Notes under the pieces: generated by a model
What the model saw: only the letters and a program-made list of their open reading frames with translations
Databases searched by the model: none
What the model was told of the DNA's origin: nothing
In this document: positions 1 through 9,500 of the stretch, piece by piece
Numbering within the stretch: position 1 is the stretch's first letter
Layout of the letters: every line of letters begins with the position of its first letter
Position numbers and translations under genes: made by a program
Origin: Arion vulgaris
Lineage: Eukaryota > Mollusca > Gastropoda > Stylommatophora > Arionidae
Assembly: GCA_020796225.1 (NCBI GenBank)
Contig: CM036768.1
Coordinates: 42,358,789 to 42,422,788 of the forward strand
Reading direction: 5' to 3'
DNA length: 64,000 bases

Positions 1-335
1 GTGCCTTGTATTATATGTGTTTGCTCCATATATGGTTTTTTATCCACTATATTGTTTATTGTTCTTTTCCTTCACTTTCGGTTTTTGTGAACTATTTGTT
101 GTTCGTTTTTATTCCGATTTTCATCAGATAGGTTATGTTTCCATGTAATCGTCCATTTGTAGTGTTCTCGAAATTGTCATTCTTGTTGTATTGTTTGCTT
201 GAAAAAGGGCCCTTTTTGGTCGAAACGTTGCTTTTTATCGTCACGTTATGTATTTTGAAAACGCAGATCTGTCTACGTGTTTACCAAATTTTTCCAAGTT
301 TTCCCGGCAGTCTCCACCCTTTTCGATAATCATCT
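1..335 (+). repeat. Flank repeat of the 27-bp minisatellite, copy 1
   Basis: This AT-rich stretch recurs inverted at 5155-5460 and again in direct orientation at 6215-6575. Shared landmarks in order are TGTTTGCTCCATATATG, a CACATGTAATCGTCCATTTG-like block, the run CTTGAAAAAGGGCCCTTTTT, and CGTGTTTACC near the array-proximal edge. The copy begins at or before the window edge, so its outer end is not visible. It has no convincing coding content; the short ORF across it is probably chance. In the other two copies the array starts immediately next to the flank. Here later insertions, including the LINE fragments at 0.5-3.9 kb, separate flank and array. Confidence 0.75.
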
Positions 336-479
336 TTCTAGTACATCTTTTTTCGCTAATGTTTTGCCATTGTTATCGTTTATGACTTGTATTGATAGCT
401 GAAATCACATGTCATTTTTATTAATTTCGTTGTGCATTTCTCTTCTCTTGTTTTCTTAATTCATCAATTTTATTGCATG

Positions 480-1640
480 AGAAGACTATGTGTTGTTTCT
501 TGTCTTTTCGGATTTCTTTCTTGACTTCTCTTGAGCTGATTTTATATTCAGTGCTCTTTCTTTTAACCCGTCTGTTGCTTTCTTTTTCTTCAAATTAGCT
601 GTTTTTTCAATATGAGACATGCTTGCATATTTCCTGGGGATGATGTTTTGTACGGTGAGAGAATTGTCTCTTGTCTGGTTAGTTAGTCCCAAATGTCATG
701 TCCTCTTGAGCAGCCATACGTATGTCAAATTTGTTTTGTATTTCTATGTTGTATTCTAGTGGAATGGCATTTGTATCAAAACGTATAGGGCCAGCTGCTT
801 TCTTTATTGTCTTCAGTCTTAATTTAAACTCTGCCACCAGCAGTTCATGGTCGGAGTCACAGTCTGCTCCGGGTAGGGTATTTACTGATATAATGCCTGT
901 TATCCATCTTCTTTGGATCAAGATGTAATCTATTTGGTTTCTGGTGTTGCCATCTGGTGAGGTCCAGGTGTATAGTCTTCTTGGATGTTGCCTGTTAGGG
1001 TGTTCAAAAGAGAGATTTTTTTCTGACAGAACAATTAGTTTTGGCCCCTTTCCGCCGTCCATGCCCGAAAGGACCTTTATCTTCTTTTTCAGCTGTTTCC
1101 TTGCCCAACCTTGAGTTTAAACCCCATTAGATCATGATGTCTTTTTCAACTTTATCCATTGCTCCCTTTAAAATTTGTATAGAATTCGTCGATCTCTATC
1201 AGGGGCTGTGCGTTGGAGCGTGCGTATTTTTGAATCTTCTATTTTTTGTCTGTAATCCATCGATGAGTCGGTCATCGAAAGGGTTGTAACCAAGAGTGTT
1301 GGATATTTTCTTTACCAAAATAACCCGACTCCACTCTGTCCACTTTTGCCTTCCTGAATATATTATGTGTCACCTGTTGAGGTTTTAAAAAGCCTGGCCA
1401 GTCCATCGTGCTGGTTATTCCGATAGGTGTTTTTCTTTTCCATCTCATTGAATTGTGGAGTTGCATGGAAAAATTTAATTCCATGTTCCATTCTCACCCC
1501 CGAGTCCAAAGGCAGGTCTTTCCCCAGAAGGCAGTCTTTTGGCCGATCACATTTACTTGTACTTGATCTGCCATCTTTCTCTTCCCAGTTCAGGGAATTT
1601 GGGCTGACTGGCCTGGACACGCCATCAGATCTTTGGTTTT
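480..1640 (-). pseudogene. RTE-clade LINE fragment, endonuclease C-terminus
   Basis: The best part is 679-1062 on the minus strand, which reads as the end of an RTE apurinic-like endonuclease: RRLYTWTSPDG, then NQIDYIL, then PGADCDSDHELLVAEFKLRL. The SDH motif holds the catalytic histidine. An upstream piece in the same orientation (1363-1620) reads HGIKFFHATPQFNEMEKKN and RNNQHDGLARL, probably the 5' part of the same element. Only about 200 bases separate the two, too few for the missing N-terminal half of the endonuclease, so an internal deletion is likely. There is no reverse transcriptase downstream (toward 480), so the copy is also truncated on that side. The product would be inactive. 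The RTE call is firm; the upstream part is less certain. Confidence 0.8.
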
Positions 1641-2056
1641 AATTAATTTCATGTTCTGCATCAAGTTCTTGTAAATACAATCAGTAGTTTGCCATTGCTT
1701 TTTGATTAGTTCTGCCACTTAACCATGCTGATCTCTGGTGTGTCCTGAGCCCGGTACCAGGCTGTTCCAGCTCCCGCTTTCCGGGCCCTTGTTGAATTGT
1801 TAATCTTCCGCCTTTCTCCCGGCAGCCTTGGTACTGTAGAATGGAGATTTACCGAGTTTTGTTCACAGTTTCGCCGGCTAGTCGAAGTCGTTGCCCGGGG
1901 TGGAGCTGCTGTGCACAAGCAGACTCGAGGAGCATACGCGAGCTGGGCAGGAGTAGGGAACCAAAAGGCTCCCGGCCACCTAAAAGGACGCTATGCCTTT
2001 TCACGTGAGGATTTTCCCTACCATCTCCTGCCCTACCCACATATCATCACTATATA
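1640..2056 (-). other. GC-rich stretch upstream of the RTE fragment
   Basis: This stretch is clearly richer in G and C than its surroundings and lies on the 5' side of the minus-strand RTE fragment, so it may be its 5' untranslated region. Short ORFs on both strands overlap one another and match nothing I recognise. I found no second copy elsewhere in the window. Confidence 0.35.
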
Positions 2057-2059
2057 AAT

Positions 2060-3075
2060 TAAATCTGTAAAACTGCAACACTAGTGAAGAGAACAGCATT
2101 GGGAACCAAACCAATTCTTTTGAAGACGACCAAAACAATCGTATAAAAATAGAGGAACAGCTACAGCAACACATTAATAGATTCCTTAGCATGCAACGAA
2201 TACAATATGAGAAGAAAATCGACAACACTGAAGTAATGACATTCGCTGTTAGGAAAACACCACCAATATTCCATCGACAAAGCAGTTCAAACAAGTCAAA
2301 GACTTTACATTACTAGGGAGCATCTTTTCAGAAGGAAGAATAACTAACAAAATACAACGTAGATGCAACAAAGAAAATCAAACACTAGGACAAAAGGAGC
2401 CAATTTAAAATGTAAAATGTTGCATGAAACAAAAAGAGCTATGTTCAACACAATATTTCTCCCATTATGCTACCAGGGAAACATGGACACATATTAAAGG
2501 AAGAAGAAAACAAGCACAACAGAGATGACGTATAAAAGAATGCTGAGAGTAATAAGAAGAGACCGACTTAGAAAATAAGTTCAGGAAAACGTGGGGACAA
2601 CATCAGTACAAACCCATCAGAACTCAATTAAATGGTTCGACCACTACCCAATCCAGAAGCACTTGAGCTGGGAAAAATTTTGGCTCGGTGTTATAGACAT
2701 CGTAACCTTCAGTTCGGTGCCACGAATATGAAATTTTGGGGAATTTTATTTTCGCCAGTCCGCGAAATTGAACCACAAAGAGGACTGTCACCAAGTCAAA
2801 AAGTGTACTAACAAAGTGGGCACGCCGGCCACATAAGCAGATTGCCAACAGAGGTGCACTCAAAAGGAGTTGCCCAAAACAATGGATAAAAAGCAAAAGA
2901 CAGGCAACGCAAAAGATGGAACTTGGAAATAACAGAGAAAAACACTATTTATGAAGCGCACATAAAGGCTCGTTCTAGAAATTTCTTCTATCCTAACGCT
3001 GTGAAGTAAAAAATGATGGAGAAAAGAAAAAGTAGGAACGAATGGAATATAATATTGTAACAGAGATATTCTCAT
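2060..3075 (+). pseudogene. LINE reverse transcriptase C-terminal fragment (family B)
   Basis: Broken plus-strand frames read through the C-terminal part of a LINE RT: TEVMTFAVRK, then LHY and GASFQKEE (a YLGSIFS-like motif), then AMFNTIF and LCYQ near 2450, then ISRLPTEVHSKGVAQNN after 2830. The last block, ending in EAHIKARSRNFFYPNAVK, is closely matched at 52,590-52,700, so both are 3' ends of one family. A SINE-like element at 2640-2815 splits the conserved WFGHISRLP block. The EN and RT catalytic regions are absent, as expected for a 5'-truncated LINE copy. Frameshifts and stops throughout make it a pseudogene. Confidence 0.75.
2640..2815 (-). mobile_element. SINE-like element, copy 1, with tRNA-related head
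   Basis: The segment is similar to 37,612-37,800 over about 170 bases and interrupts a conserved LINE block, which marks it as an insertion. On the minus strand it carries GGTTCAATTTCGCGG, close to the pol III B-box consensus, preceded by a weaker A-box-like TTAGTACAC segment. After the head comes a domain shared with the other copy: CACCGAACTGAAGGTTACGA, then CAAGTGCTTCTGGATTGG. That layout (tRNA-like head plus conserved central domain) is typical of metazoan SINEs. It recalls the Ceph-type superfamily described from squids, but I cannot verify that match from memory. Confidence 0.6.
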
Positions 3076-3084
3076 CTGTTCCCG

Positions 3085-3340
3085 GTCCCTGTTGACACTT
3101 GGCAATTTGCAAGGTTTTACTCTGCGTTTTCCCTATCCCGGAAACACTGGATGGGGTGGCACATATATTTTTAGAGGGTCGTTTCAATCGGCTCTAGCAA
3201 CACAACTGAAATTTTGCGCTCGTCAACATCACCCACAACAGTTCTTCCGAGAATTTAGTTGTTAATGCAACAGAATTCCCCGCCCGATTGTCCCAGGTAG
3301 GGCAGTTTCGTTAGGTACTAAAACGTAACTTTAGAATTTG
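3085..3340. repeat. Dispersed repeat D, copy 1
   Basis: About 250 bases are shared with 34,910-35,165 in the same orientation. Landmarks are GGCAATTTGCAAGG, AGAGGGTCGTTTCAATCGGC, AACTGAAATTTTGCGCT and GTTGTCCCAGG-like blocks. On the minus strand both copies carry similar peptides in more than one frame, so this could be a decayed 5' coding or untranslated part of a LINE. I do not recognise a named family. Confidence 0.7.
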
Positions 3341-3534
3341 CCTTTTTATCCACCTTACCCAGTAAATGTATCTGAGCTAGGCCTTTAATACTGAGTTTGC
3401 CACAATCGTCCCATGTGTTGTTCAGTTCTTAATGAAAGATATCAATAAGTTCAGATGTATCTATATGGTCGTTAAACAGAGTTTCCCTACAATGAATTGG
3501 GAAACCCGTCAACTATATTTTGATGAGAAAAACC

Positions 3535-3905
3535 GGTCCCGTTACAGGTGGAAAGTATTATGCACTTGTGGGGAGTTTACTGCCCCTGTTTAGTTTGACG
3601 TTTTTTTTCAGCCGGCTGTTTACCCCGCTCCAGGCCCCGGAACGTGTCGAAGAAGTGTGCACCAGGCTGATCTGTCTTGAGCAACATTCTCCCAATGGTC
3701 GACATCTATGACAAAGGACCCATCGAGCTCCAGTGGTCTTTGAATCGATTTTTGACCAACCTGGAGCGTTTTCCGCATGCAGCTCACCATAAAAGTCGTT
3801 TCAGCATTTTGCAATCCAGCATTGAGCCATGTCCTGCCCATCGTGTCTGAGACTGCATCAAGATTGTATAGATGCTGGGATATCGGCTCTTTTTATAACT
3901 CTTGT
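3535..3905 (-). pseudogene. LINE RT C-terminal fragment (family A), copy 1
   Basis: The reverse complement aligns with 23,330-23,650 at roughly 80 percent by eye. Shared pieces include SMLDCKMLK-like peptides, IDVDHWENVAQDRSAWCTLL, and a terminal CTCCCCACAAGTGCA. These correspond to the RT thumb and C-terminal region of a LINE family with the widespread RWxGHVxRM...RFKDTL layout. Both ends are truncated and several indels are visible. Its orientation is opposite to the copy at 23.3 kb. Confidence 0.7.
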
Positions 3906-4040
3906 GTCTTGGATCAAATCCGCTATTTGATGTTACTATTTTCCTGATGCAGACTATGAAAGTGTTTTAGCTTCCTTTGCGTATCGCTGATATACAGTCC
4001 AACCCACATACTTTTATGTCTATTCACATATACATTACAA

Positions 4041-4064
4041 TATATATATATATATATATATATA
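4041..4064. repeat. (TA)n microsatellite
   Basis: Twelve uninterrupted TA units, followed by a looser AT-rich tract to about 4110. No gene is visible between 3905 and 4210. Confidence 0.95.
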
Positions 4065-4209
4065 CAAAAGTACATGCATATAATAATTAAAAATAAATAC
4101 ATAATATAAACACACAATTTAAGAAATTATTTTTTTACATTTTCAGGGTTCACCACTACTATTGAGCCTCCACTTTTCGAGAACAACATTCCAGCGTGAG
4201 TAATTTATA

Positions 4210-5148
4210 CGATACAAAGTCAGTGAATGATGTATGTTTGATACAGTCAGTGAGTGATGATGTTTGATACAGTAAGTGATTGATGTGTTGATACAGTCAG
4301 TGATTGATGTATGTTTGATACAGTAAGTGATTGAGAGGGTGTATATTTGATACAGACAGTGATTGATGTATGTTTGATACAGAAGTGGTAAAGTATCTTT
4401 GATACAGTCATGATTGATGTATGTTTGATACAGTCAGTAGTGATGAATGTTTTAAAAAGTCAGTGAGATGTATGTTTTTACTGTCAGTGATTGATGTATG
4501 TTTGATACAGTCAGTTATTGATGAATGTTTGATACAGTCAGTGAGTGATAGTGATGTATTTGTGATACAGTCAGTAAGTGGAAGGGAGATGTTGATACAG
4601 TCAGTGAAAATGGTTTAACGGTCAGGGTTGATGTATGTTTGATACAGTCAGTTAGTTAGAGTGATGCATGTTTGATACAGCGTAGTGAAGTGGGTGTATG
4701 TTTGATACAGTCAGGGCTGGAGAGTGATGTATGTTTGATACAGTCAGTGAGTGATGAATGTTTAATACAGTCAGTGATTGATGTATGTTTGATACAGTCA
4801 ATGATTCATGAATGTTTGATACAGTCAGTGAGTGGGGTGATGATGTTGATACAGCAGTGACTGATGTGTTTGATACAATCAGGGGTGATGTATCTTTGAT
4901 AAGTCAGGAATGATGAAGTTAAACAGAATTAAGGAGGGTTTTTGTTACAGCGTGAGACTGATGCGTTTGATAAGTCAGTGATTGGTGATGTTTGATATGG
5001 TCAGTGATTGATGTATGTTTGATAAGTCAGTGAGTGAGAGGATGAGGGTTTTTATAGCAGTTAATGAGAGTGATGTATGTTGGATACAGTCAGTGAGTGT
5101 ATACTGTTTGATTCAGTCAGTGAGTGAGAGTGATATATCTTTGATAGG
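4210..5148 (+). repeat. 27-bp minisatellite, block 1
   Basis: Tandem units of about 27 bases built on the core TGTTTGATACAGTCAGTGA, with single-base changes, small deletions and the alternatives GAATG or GTATG before the core. Because 27 is nine codons, the frame is kept where units are intact. The stop-free runs at 4421-4618 and 4672-4860 encode a nine-residue periodic peptide (CLIQSVSDE, CLIQSVIDV). I see no start context, signal or conserved domain, so I do not call these genes. The inverted flank repeat adjoins the array end at 5148-5155. Confidence 0.95.
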
Positions 5149-5154
5149 TAAACA

Positions 5155-5460
5155 CGTAAAAACAAAGTCTACAGTTTAACAAAATACATAAACAGTGACG
5201 ATAAACAGCAACGTTTGACAAAAAAGGGCCCTTTTTCAAGCAACAATACAACAAGAATGACGAATTTCGAGGAACACTACAAATGGACGATTACATGTGA
5301 AACATAAACCTATCTGATGAAAATTAAAAAAAACGAAAACGAAATGAGTAAACAAAACGAAAGTGGGAAAAAAGGGGAGGAAAATAAAAATATAGTGGAT
5401 AAATGACACATATAAGGGAGCAAAACACATATAGATAATAAGGCACGAGATAGACAGCGA
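5155..5460 (-). repeat. Flank repeat, copy 2 (inverted)
   Basis: This is the reverse complement of 1-335, with blocks GGGCCCTTTTTCAAGCAA and AAATGGACGATTACATGTG. It abuts the end of minisatellite block 1, so copy 1, block 1 and this copy form a flank-array-inverted-flank arrangement. The reverse-strand ORF here (5236-5511) partly repeats the peptide CNRPFVVF seen in copy 1. That shared peptide reflects sequence duplication and is not evidence of a gene. Confidence 0.8.
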
Positions 5461-6214
5461 ACCCGATGTGGCAAAGTAATCACATTCTCGATAGGGCTGG
5501 GAAAACAGCATCTCATGAGTCTATCAAACTCTATCTCATGAGATGCTTGATTTCTTCCGCCAGCGCTATACGGAGAAGTGCTTACATCTGCCATGCACGG
5601 TTCACTAATTGCTCCAGGAGGCCCTCTCTCACATACTGAACCCCAAGTCTGACAGGGTTAAACTTATTTTAACTTTCCACCCCCAAATTCCCCGGTGAAA
5701 AGGTCTTATTCCATCATCTCCCTATTCTTCAGTCTGATCCTGAGACACGTTCAGTTTTCCCAAACACTATCCTTTGGTGGCGTACAGAGGGGAAAGAAGC
5801 CTCAAGGAGGGCACAGTCGCCTCAAGCCTAACATCCAGAGTCACTTTGGGAAATCCAAGGGCGCCAGCTTAATACATGTGCATATTAAACAGACCCGTAC
5901 TGTCTCTTTCCAAAAACTAATTTACCCTTCAAACAGTTTATTGGTCCCAATATCATCATGCTATCACCGCAAAAGTGCCAAAGGCCTATTTTAACCCCGG
6001 GAAGAGGCCAGGGCCGATTCGCCAACACTTACGCGATATCGCCAAATTTTCCCGACCCTGGGGCCCCATTTTAAAACTGGGCCCTTCAGGAGTTGACGAT
6101 GTCCAGGTCACAGCCATCCGATCATGTTCCCGATGATCGCAGTCGATTGCCCTGGAGAACCGTTTTATTTCATTCTTGGGGCTTTGGACCCTTGGGCTAA
6201 CGCCATTCCATGCT
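5461..6214. other. Spacer between two flank repeats; no gene recognised
   Basis: The stretch between the inverted and direct flank copies holds no feature I can name except the hairpin at 5507-5547. A 99-codon ORF at 5695-5994 has no recognisable domain or periodicity. From about 5650 onward, runs of repeated bases suggest falling sequence quality. Confidence 0.5.
5507..5547. repeat. Perfect 13-bp inverted repeat (hairpin)
   Basis: AGCATCTCATGAG at 5507-5519 is the exact reverse complement of CTCATGAGATGCT at 5535-5547, with a 15-base loop. It lies just outside the inverted flank repeat. No T-run follows to suggest a terminator. It could be a remnant of a transposon end or chance. Confidence 0.8.
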
Positions 6215-6575
6215 TAGACGTTTATTCGTTTGTTATTATTGTGTTTGCTCCATATATGTGTTTTATCCACTAAAGTTTTTTTGTTCCCCCCCTTTTCCCC
6301 CCTTTCTTTTTGTTTGAAAATCTTTTTCCCGTTTTTCCCCTTTTACCCCAAATTTTTTCACCAGATGGGGTTTATGTTTCACATGTAATCGCCCTTTTGT
6401 AGTTTTCCCTCAAATTTCTCCATTTTTGTTGTATTTTTCTTGAAAAAAGGCCCTTTTTGGGTTCAAAAAACTTGCTTTTTATCTCCTTTTATTTATTTTT
6501 AAAAAACTGTAAATTTTGTTTTTCGTGTTTTACCAAATTTCCCCAATTTTAAAATCTCCACCCCTTTTTCGATAT
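6215..6575 (+). repeat. Flank repeat, copy 3 (direct, low-quality sequence)
   Basis: The order of blocks matches copy 1 (TGTTTGCTCCATATATGTG, CACATGTAATCGCCC, AAAAGGCCCTTTTTGG, CGTGTTTTACC). Many bases are replaced by a neighbour, giving runs such as CCCCCCC and TTTTTT. Minisatellite block 2 begins directly at the right edge with GATACAGTCGG. Similarity to copy 1 fades upstream of about 6220, which fixes the outer boundary of the repeat. Confidence 0.75.
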
Positions 6576-9500
6576 TTTTGATACAGTCGGTTTTGATGTA
6601 TGATTGATACAAACAGTGATTGTTTGGGGTTTTTTTAATCAGTGGAATTTTGAATTTTTAATACATAATTAAAGGTTGTTGTTGGTTCGTCGGTGGGGGT
6701 GTCGGTTGATCAGTCGGTGATTTTTTGAATTTTGAACATTCAGTGGTGATTTTGTTTTTTCAGTCAGTGAGTGAAGGGATGTACTTTTGATGGTCAGTGA
6801 TTGGTGTATGTTTAAATATGGTCAGTGTTGATGTAGTTTGATAACAGTGGGTGAGTAAATATTGGCTTTAAAAATACTTCAAAAAATGAAGTGTTTATGT
6901 TTTAATAATAAATAGTAATAATGTTATTTTTAAAAATAAATTAAAAACCCCCATTTTTAAGGGGGTTAGAATTTATTTGAATACAGTCGGTGATTGACGT
7001 TTTTGAAAAGAAAGTGTTTGGATAAATTTTTAATTGCTATTGATTGAGATTTTGATACAGCGGTGATTGATGAAATTTTGAAAAGTCAGTTTTGGATGAA
7101 TTTTTGGATACAGTCAGTGGGGGGTATTGATTTTTAAGGGGCCTGATCATAAGTAAGAAGGAAAGTGTTTATTTTTGATACAAACAGTGATTGTTTGAAT
7201 ATTTATAATCATGATTGAGATATTTGATACGGTGGTGATTGGTAAATTTTATTTGATAAGTCAGTGAAAAAATATTTTGATAAAAATCAGTGATTGATAA
7301 AATTTTGATGGTGGTGGTAAGTGATGTATTTTGATAAAGTCAGTAAGTAAATTAAAGTAATGTATTTAAAATTACAAAAAATAAAGTGATAATTTTTTAA
7401 TACGCCCACTAAAATTTGGTATTTTGATCTGTCAGTGACTGATGTATTTTAATACAGCCAGTGTTTTTATGTTTTTTAAACAGCCGGGATTGACAAATTT
7501 TGATACACGAAAGTAAGAGTGTTTATGTTTGATACACCCCGTTAGTTTAAATGATGTATGGTTAATGAAATAAATAAAATTGATAAATTTTGATACAGTC
7601 AGTAAATTTGTATTTTGTCCTGTAAAGGGGTTTAATGTATTTTCCCAGTCCAATGATTGTTTATGTGGAATAAAATCTAATTGACAAATTTTGATACATT
7701 TGTTAGTGAAAGGGGGATGTATGTTTGATACACCCCCGTTGTGTTAGTGATTTATTTTGATAATCAGTGATTGATGTATGTTTGATACATCAGTAGTGAT
7801 GTTTTTTGATACTTCAGTGATTGATATATGTTTGAAAAGCCGTGATTGATGAATTTTGATACAGTCAGTGATGAAAAGTGATGTTTTTGGATACAGTCAG
7901 TGAAAGAAGGAAATGATGTATTTTTGGGTAACCGAGATTAGAAATGTTTTGATCAGTATTGAGGGATGCATTTACAGTCAGGGGGATGAATGCCGTATTC
8001 CAGGTTTTATATATGTTTGATAAGAAAAATTTTTAGAAAAAGTGCAGTTAGGGGTATTTATGTTTTGTGATACAGTAAATTGAATCAAAGTGATGAATTT
8101 TTGATATAAGGAGATTGATGTTTTGTTTGATACACGGTGATTGAAAATGTTTGATACTTATAGTAAAGGTTTATGTTTGATACAGTCAGTTAGTGGGGTG
8201 AGGGTTTTTGATACAGTCGGGGAAAATTTAATGATTCTTTAAATAAAATGTTAAAACCCCAAAAATAAGGGAAGGGAATTAATAAATATTTAATGCAAGT
8301 GAAAAAAGGAATTTTTATACGGTGGGGGGATGAATTTTGATACAGTCAGTGATTGATGAAATTTAAACATGGGGAGATTTTATTACGGGGGCCCCGGATT
8401 TGAATACCCAATACGTCGAATTGGGTTTTTATTCTGATAAATGGTTGATAAATTTTTGAATAAAAAAAAGGGGTTGAATTTTTGGAATAAAATCAGTGAT
8501 TGATAAAATTTTAATAATCAATGATTGATAAAATTTTGATACATCTGATGATATTGAGGGTGTTTTTGATACATCGTAAAGTAAAGTTTATGTTTGATAC
8601 ATTCAGTGATTTTTGAATGTTTGATACACGGTAGGGAGTGATGTATGTTTATACAGCCATTATGTTAGTGATGATATTTGAAAACGGTCAGGGGTTGGGG
8701 ATGTTTGATACAGTAAAGAGTGATGCATTTTTAAACAGTCAGTGATTGATGTATTTTTATTTGTCAGTGACTGATATATGTTTAATACAGTCTTTTGATT
8801 GTTGTTTTTTGATCCAGCCCGGGTAAATGTTTGATACAGTAAATAAAGTTTTTATTTTTGGGGATACTGTCGGGGTTAAAAAAAATTTTGTAAAATAAAT
8901 AATTGATAAATTTTTAATAAATAGGAATAAAAAAAATTTTAATTTTTGAAACCCAGAAAGAAAGGGAAATGATTATTTTAATACTTTCAAGGTATTAAAT
9001 AATTTTGAATAAAGGGGTGGTGGGGTGATGTTTTTTTGATACCCCAGTTGGTTTTAGTGATGGTTTGATCAGTCAGTGATTGTTTGGTTTAATAAAAAAT
9101 AAATTAATTATTTTGATATTTGTCAATGATATTCTTCAATAAGTAAGGATATAAAAGCCCTGGTTGACATGTTTGATCTTCCGGTGAGGGGATTTTTGAT
9201 ACAGTCTGTTTTGGAAAAAGTTTATACCAGTGGGGGAAAATGTGTGTATTTTGATACATTTTAAGTATGAGAAAGTATGTTTTGATACAGGTCAGTGAGT
9301 GATGAAAGGTTTGATCATTCAGTGATTGATATATGTTTGATACGTCAGTGATTGATAAATGTTTGATACAGTTTTGGTGATAGTGATGTATTTGTAATCA
9401 GTCAGAAAGTTAGCCAAAGTGTTTAAAAGGTTTGATACAGTCAGTGATTGATGTATGTTTGATAATTAGTTTAAATTTTATACAATAAAAAAAAATTCTA

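Noticed and set aside
135..329. Small hydrophobic protein in flank copy 1
   Set aside because: The frame is not kept in flank copies 2 and 3, although part of the peptide recurs by DNA duplication.
4210..5148. CRISPR-like array
   Set aside because: Units are contiguous with no unique spacers, and the context is eukaryotic transposons.
5507..5547. Transcription terminator
   Set aside because: The perfect stem is not followed by a T-run, and the context is not bacterial.
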